A stretch of DNA of 64,000 nucleotides from Tomocerus qinae. Taxonomy: Eukaryota; Arthropoda; Collembola; Entomobryomorpha; Tomoceridae. This document shows positions 60,471 through 64,000 of the stretch, in pieces. The stretch spans positions 72,478,001 to 72,542,000 of the forward strand of contig CM034546.1 of the NCBI GenBank assembly GCA_020055645.1, written 5' to 3'. The position numbers were made by a program, and so were the translations under genes. Below the pieces are notes generated by a model. The model made no database searches and was not told the origin of the DNA. It saw nothing but the letters and a program-made list of their open reading frames with translations. Numbering within the stretch: the stretch's first letter is position 1; each line of letters starts with the position of its first letter.

Positions 60471-63400
60471 TTATGACAGAAGATCATTTTCCAATTCATC
60501 AATAAATTTAATCCTATTTAAGGCGGAGATTAGAAATGTTATTAGGTTAACAATTGTTTTGAGATCATATGAATCTAATAATACATTAAATTGGTCTTGA
60601 CTTAACTTAGTTAGATATTCGACATTGATCCTACTATGGATATTACATTCACAGAACAAGTGGTATATACTATTAGGCTTATTCATATTACAATAAGTAC
60701 AGTAATCAGTATCTTTAAATTCGAACAATTTCTTTTTGAAGTAAATCGAGTCGCAGTTCAATCTCATTTGCGCTAATAGTATACGATACGATCTAGACAA
60801 TTTTAGCTGCAGCGACGGTGGTTTACAGCCAGTTAGTACATTAATAAAATAAGTGTAATAATTATACCCTGCATATGTAGTAAGTTTATCAAGATCTTCC
60901 TGTTTTGTTACATCTAAGATTTGTCGGTGTATATTTACATAACTTTTAGCGAGATTATTAGGAGTCAGATCTTCCCATAGATAAGACAAGTTATAATACT
61001 CTAATATTATCCTACAACGGAGAGCCCAATTATAATTTGGATTTTTATCCCATTTAGTTAACCGTACAAGTTCCAGAAAGCAAATTTTGGGATATCTATT
61101 CTCCTCCATATTGAGTAGTTTAAATATAAACATTAGTAACTTTTTTATTACCTCTACCTTAGTTTTAGTACGCAAAGTCTCCAAGCGAATCACACAGTTA
61201 GGTACTGTTGGTTTTACTCCCATTACAAACCGCAGAAATTTAGATTGACAGACTTCTATTTCATTTAGATAATTGAGTGCCCATATTTGGCTACAGTACA
61301 ACAAGGAGGAGCGAGCAATTGAATCAAAGAGTTGAAACTTAGAATTTATATTTCCCATTTTACCTTTCAATATGAGATCATTCACGGCTCCCTGCGCTTG
61401 GTAAGTTTTGCTTTTGAAGAATTTCAGAGCTAGAGCAAACTTTCCTGACGATGAGAACGGTACTCCTAAGTAGACGTATTCTCGGACAATTTCAATTGGT
61501 TTTCCCATGTAAGTAAATCTGAGGTTCTTCTCTAGACGACCACCTCTTCGGAAGACCACAATTTTTGTTTTCCCCAGGTTTACTTCTAGTTCAAGCGATT
61601 TGAAGTATTCTTCTAGCTGCCTAATTTTTCTTTGTAGGCTATATTTATTATTCGACAACAGCACGGCGTCATCCGCAAATAGGAGTATGTGAATCATACG
61701 CGTTTGGCCAATGGGGACACCTCTCCACCCTTTTTCTTGCAATACCTTTTCAATATCATATATATACAGGCTAAATAGGAGGGGCGAGAGTACTTCCCCT
61801 TGGGCCAAGCCTCCGGTGATTTGTATCTCATCAGAAAGTCCATTCTGCAGTCTTGTTTTGGTTGTTGAGCTCTCATAAATCTTCTTTAGAATCCTGATGA
61901 TTTTTCCCGAGACACCCATGTCAAAGAGCCTATTCCATAGCTTTTCAAATTTTATTGACGGAAATGCACGGGCAAAGTCGATGAATAGTGCGTAAACTTT
62001 ACTAGAATTTCTAGTTCCTATTTGGATTGCACTGTTTAAACTAAAGATGTGATCCTCACAACCCCTTCCCCTTCGGAATCCTGCTTGTGCTTCTGGAAGA
62101 ATATTTGCTTTGTTGGCCCACCGAAGTAGACGCTCATTAAGGATTTGGGTAAACAATTTTAACATTGTGTTTAGTAGGGCAATGGGCCTATAGTTCTCTG
62201 GATTCATTATTGGTCCTTTTTTGTGTATCATGATTGTTATTGATTCACCCCATTCTTCAGGCGGAAGTTCTTTTTCAAGTATGTCATTAAAGATTTCAGT
62301 GAGCCAAATCCTACTTTCCTTGGGTGAATTTTTTAAGAATTCATTAGTTATCTGATCTGGTCCAGGGGCTTTGTTGGATCCGAGACGCTTAATCGCAGCT
62401 TCCATTTCACTATTTGATATAGGAGATGTCAATATTTCATTCCCCGCGTCAGTAAATAATGTGTTATTTACGGTTTTGGGTGGCATTAATTTTCCGTAGA
62501 AGGCCAGCCACTCTTGATTTGGAATGCTATTCTGTTGGATTTCTCTCCTCCTCAGTCTTTTAACAACTTTCCAGAATGGGTCCTTTGTAGAATTTAGGAT
62601 TTCACATTGCTCATTCCAAAATTTTCTCGCTTTAGCTTTTCTGCAGTTTACATACTCCTTCTTACGACTGATGTAAAGTTTTCTCGACTCGTCATTCCAG
62701 TTCATTTTTATAGCTTCAATTCTTGCCAATTTACAGCTGTTCAATTTCTGCCGGCACTCCGAGTCAAACCACAAAGCGTCAGGTATTTTCTTTCTCCAGC
62801 TCCTCATTTTGGCAATTTCCGCTGACTTAAGGATTGCCTCCTTGAATGTGTGAAGATCGCAGGTGTTCTTTGCTGAAGACCTCATATTTACTTGGTAAAT
62901 TGTAGAAAAATTGTTTTTCCATTTCAATTTGCTCTCTCCTCCGTTGTCATTATACTTAGTTATACCTAGATCTGCAGAAATAGGTAGATGACAAGACTCA
63001 TTAGTTTCCATAATTTTAAAATCCGTTAACATATTTAGAGCCCGATCATTTATAATCATATAATCAATAACGCTCTTGCCATTATTATTAATAAATGTAA
63101 AGTTACCTAATTGATCACTTGGAGTTTTGCCATTGGCTATTGTCAAATTATGCTCCTCTAGGCAATTTATCAGGAGCTGCCCATATTTATTACATACTTT
63201 ATCAGAGGAACACCTGTGAGCAAATTTTACATTAGCCATCTGATTAATATTATTATTAAATGTACCTATCCTAGCGTTGAAATCGCCACCAAACATACAA
63301 GGGTACAGTTTACAAACATTCGATTGACTCAATAAATGATTAAACTCAAGAATTTTCCTTTCGTAATTGTCATCAGCTTGGATGTAAACTGTACCCACAA

Positions 63401-63746
63401 TGTAGTTTTTTCGCGAAAATAAGCATTGTATTTCACAGATAATCCAGGAATTAGTGGTGCTTATTGTTCTAATAATTTTAACCTTAGCTTTATTAGTCAA
63501 CAGAATTATCCCTCCCTTAGCTCTACCTTTGATATTATACTTCACCGCTTTCTGGCATATCATTTCAAAATTACAAAGATAACTGGGTATTTTAGGAACA
63601 TTTTGTGACCATGTTTCGCATAGTCCTATAACACTAGCATTATTCAAAATATCTTTCTCACTTGGGGTTATGTAATATAATTTATCCATACCTTCTAAAT
63701 TCCAATTTACAAATTGTACATGGTGCTCATATACCAGGTTCGTCAC
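60471..63746 (-). CDS. LINE ORF2: endonuclease and reverse transcriptase
   Basis: 1,091 residues. The N-terminal AP-type endonuclease (about 10-255) starts with VNWNLEGM and has CETW, FGGDFNARIG near 153, SVIDYMIIND and SCHLP. The reverse transcriptase (about 500-790) has NYRPIALLN, AGFRRGRGCEDHIF, FIDFARAFPSI, GLAQGEVLSPLLF and the catalytic FADDAVLLS near 691. A C-terminal Cys/His motif (YCTYCNMNKPNSIYHLFCEC) lies near 1015. All key residues are present. The frame has no ATG before the endonuclease start; the first in-frame Met (GMDKLYY) falls inside the domain, so translation probably depends on ORF1. Confidence 0.92.
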   Translation of the reverse strand: MTNLVYEHHVQFVNWNLEGMDKLYYITPSEKDILNNASVIGLCETWSQNVPKIPSYLCNFEMICQKAVKYNIKGRAKGGIILLTNKAKVKIIRTISTTNSWIICEIQCLFSRKNYIVGTVYIQADDNYERKILEFNHLLSQSNVCKLYPCMFGGDFNARIGTFNNNINQMANVKFAHRCSSDKVCNKYGQLLINCLEEHNLTIANGKTPSDQLGNFTFINNNGKSVIDYMIINDRALNMLTDFKIMETNESCHLPISADLGITKYNDNGGESKLKWKNNFSTIYQVNMRSSAKNTCDLHTFKEAILKSAEIAKMRSWRKKIPDALWFDSECRQKLNSCKLARIEAIKMNWNDESRKLYISRKKEYVNCRKAKARKFWNEQCEILNSTKDPFWKVVKRLRRREIQQNSIPNQEWLAFYGKLMPPKTVNNTLFTDAGNEILTSPISNSEMEAAIKRLGSNKAPGPDQITNEFLKNSPKESRIWLTEIFNDILEKELPPEEWGESITIMIHKKGPIMNPENYRPIALLNTMLKLFTQILNERLLRWANKANILPEAQAGFRRGRGCEDHIFSLNSAIQIGTRNSSKVYALFIDFARAFPSIKFEKLWNRLFDMGVSGKIIRILKKIYESSTTKTRLQNGLSDEIQITGGLAQGEVLSPLLFSLYIYDIEKVLQEKGWRGVPIGQTRMIHILLFADDAVLLSNNKYSLQRKIRQLEEYFKSLELEVNLGKTKIVVFRRGGRLEKNLRFTYMGKPIEIVREYVYLGVPFSSSGKFALALKFFKSKTYQAQGAVNDLILKGKMGNINSKFQLFDSIARSSLLYCSQIWALNYLNEIEVCQSKFLRFVMGVKPTVPNCVIRLETLRTKTKVEVIKKLLMFIFKLLNMEENRYPKICFLELVRLTKWDKNPNYNWALRCRIILEYYNLSYLWEDLTPNNLAKSYVNIHRQILDVTKQEDLDKLTTYAGYNYYTYFINVLTGCKPPSLQLKLSRSYRILLAQMRLNCDSIYFKKKLFEFKDTDYCTYCNMNKPNSIYHLFCECNIHSRINVEYLTKLSQDQFNVLLDSYDLKTIVNLITFLISALNRIKFIDELENDLLS

Positions 63747-63764
63747 GTTTTTGGGCCCGGCTCG

Positions 63765-64000
63765 TCAGATCTTTCTTCCTGCTTTTGCCATGACACGTCC
63801 CCCTTCCCCAACAATGTAGCATCCTTCTCGTTTACCGTTTCGGATCACAGTTAGTTGCGAACCTCGAATTCTAGTAATGACGTCTTTGTCGGCATCACGA
63901 ATTTCTTTGGCCTTTTCCCTCAACTTGGCTTGGGTTTTTCTTTCCTCTCGGGTCAAATCGTCGTTGATGTATATACCTTTTTTCAGTTGTTTTTTCTTTC
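63765..64000 (-). CDS. LINE ORF1, C-terminal part (continues past the window end)
   Basis: The visible end reads KKGIYINDDLTREERKTQ, then KLREKAKEIRDADKDVITR and GRVMAKAGRKI, then TGA. The I-x-I-x-D-D-L-T-x-x-E-R pattern followed by a basic coiled region is seen at the end of ORF1 proteins of several LINE groups, which bind nucleic acid. The frame is the same as that of ORF2, with only the TGA and six codons before the nominal ORF2 start. Confidence 0.75.
   Translation of the reverse strand, partial: KKKQLKKGIYINDDLTREERKTQAKLREKAKEIRDADKDVITRIRGSQLTVIRNGKREGCYIVGEGGRVMAKAGRKI

Larger units (their letters stand above)
60379..64000 (-). mobile_element. LINE (AP-endonuclease non-LTR retrotransposon), 5' end beyond the window
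   Basis: From the window end downward (element 5' to 3'): the end of ORF1, a one-codon break, a complete ORF2 with endonuclease and reverse transcriptase, a 3' UTR of under 100 bp, and a (ATCA)n tail at 60379-60405. The unbroken 1,091-codon ORF2 implies a young or active copy. Microsatellite tails instead of poly(A) are known for several LINE clades (I, R1 and others), but I cannot fix the clade by eye. Confidence 0.9.

Noticed and set aside
1-64000. CRISPR arrays, bacterial operons or prophage
   Set aside because: Tandem repeats here lack unique spacers of constant length, and the genes have spliceosomal introns; the window is eukaryotic.

Overview
This window is nuclear DNA of an animal, most likely a hexapod (a springtail would fit, but the sequence alone does not fix the lineage). 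It is AT-rich. Genes have short GT-AG introns, there is a single-exon divergent ionotropic receptor, and the DNA between and within genes is full of small DNA transposons, LINE pieces and tandem repeats. All multi-exon genes lie on the minus strand; the receptor gene is on the plus strand.

Layout. (1) 403-11877, minus: a reducing type I polyketide synthase (KS-AT-DH-MT-ER-KR-ACP-thioester reductase). Its 5' exons do not begin with the KS domain. They encode a glycogenin-like GT8 domain whose last recognisable motifs are spliced, in phase, straight into the KS exon. The GT8 part has lost its metal-binding residues, so the gene looks like a pseudo-glycogenin/PKS fusion. This is the main discovery candidate. 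(2) About 12-18 kb: gene-poor DNA with short repeats. (3) 18074-30954, minus: a huge acidic protein built from three kinds of tandem repeat, with one frame shift relative to a sister repeat. (4) 31639-38788, minus: a C2H2 zinc-finger gene with about eight fingers. Its introns carry a hAT-type MITE, a second MITE, a TA-flanked element holding a 33-bp tandem array, and a 5'-truncated LINE. (5) 40710-43130, plus: an intronless ionotropic-receptor-like gene. (6) 46383-50766, minus: a basic, Ser-rich low-complexity protein with about six tandem repeats. (7) 53593-57490, minus: a six-exon BRCT plus Myb protein that looks like the telomere protein Rap1 (TERF2IP). (8) 59434-60036: two unrecognised ORFs. 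(9) 60379-64000, minus: a LINE with a complete endonuclease/reverse-transcriptase ORF; its ORF1 runs off the window end and is in the same frame as ORF2, separated by one TGA.

The genes do not form an obvious pathway. The PKS is self-contained: one chain carries loading/extension, C-methylation, full reduction and reductive release, presumably primed by a separate phosphopantetheinyl transferase. Exon boundaries were derived by hand from GT-AG signals and reading phase. Junctions that did not close are stated.
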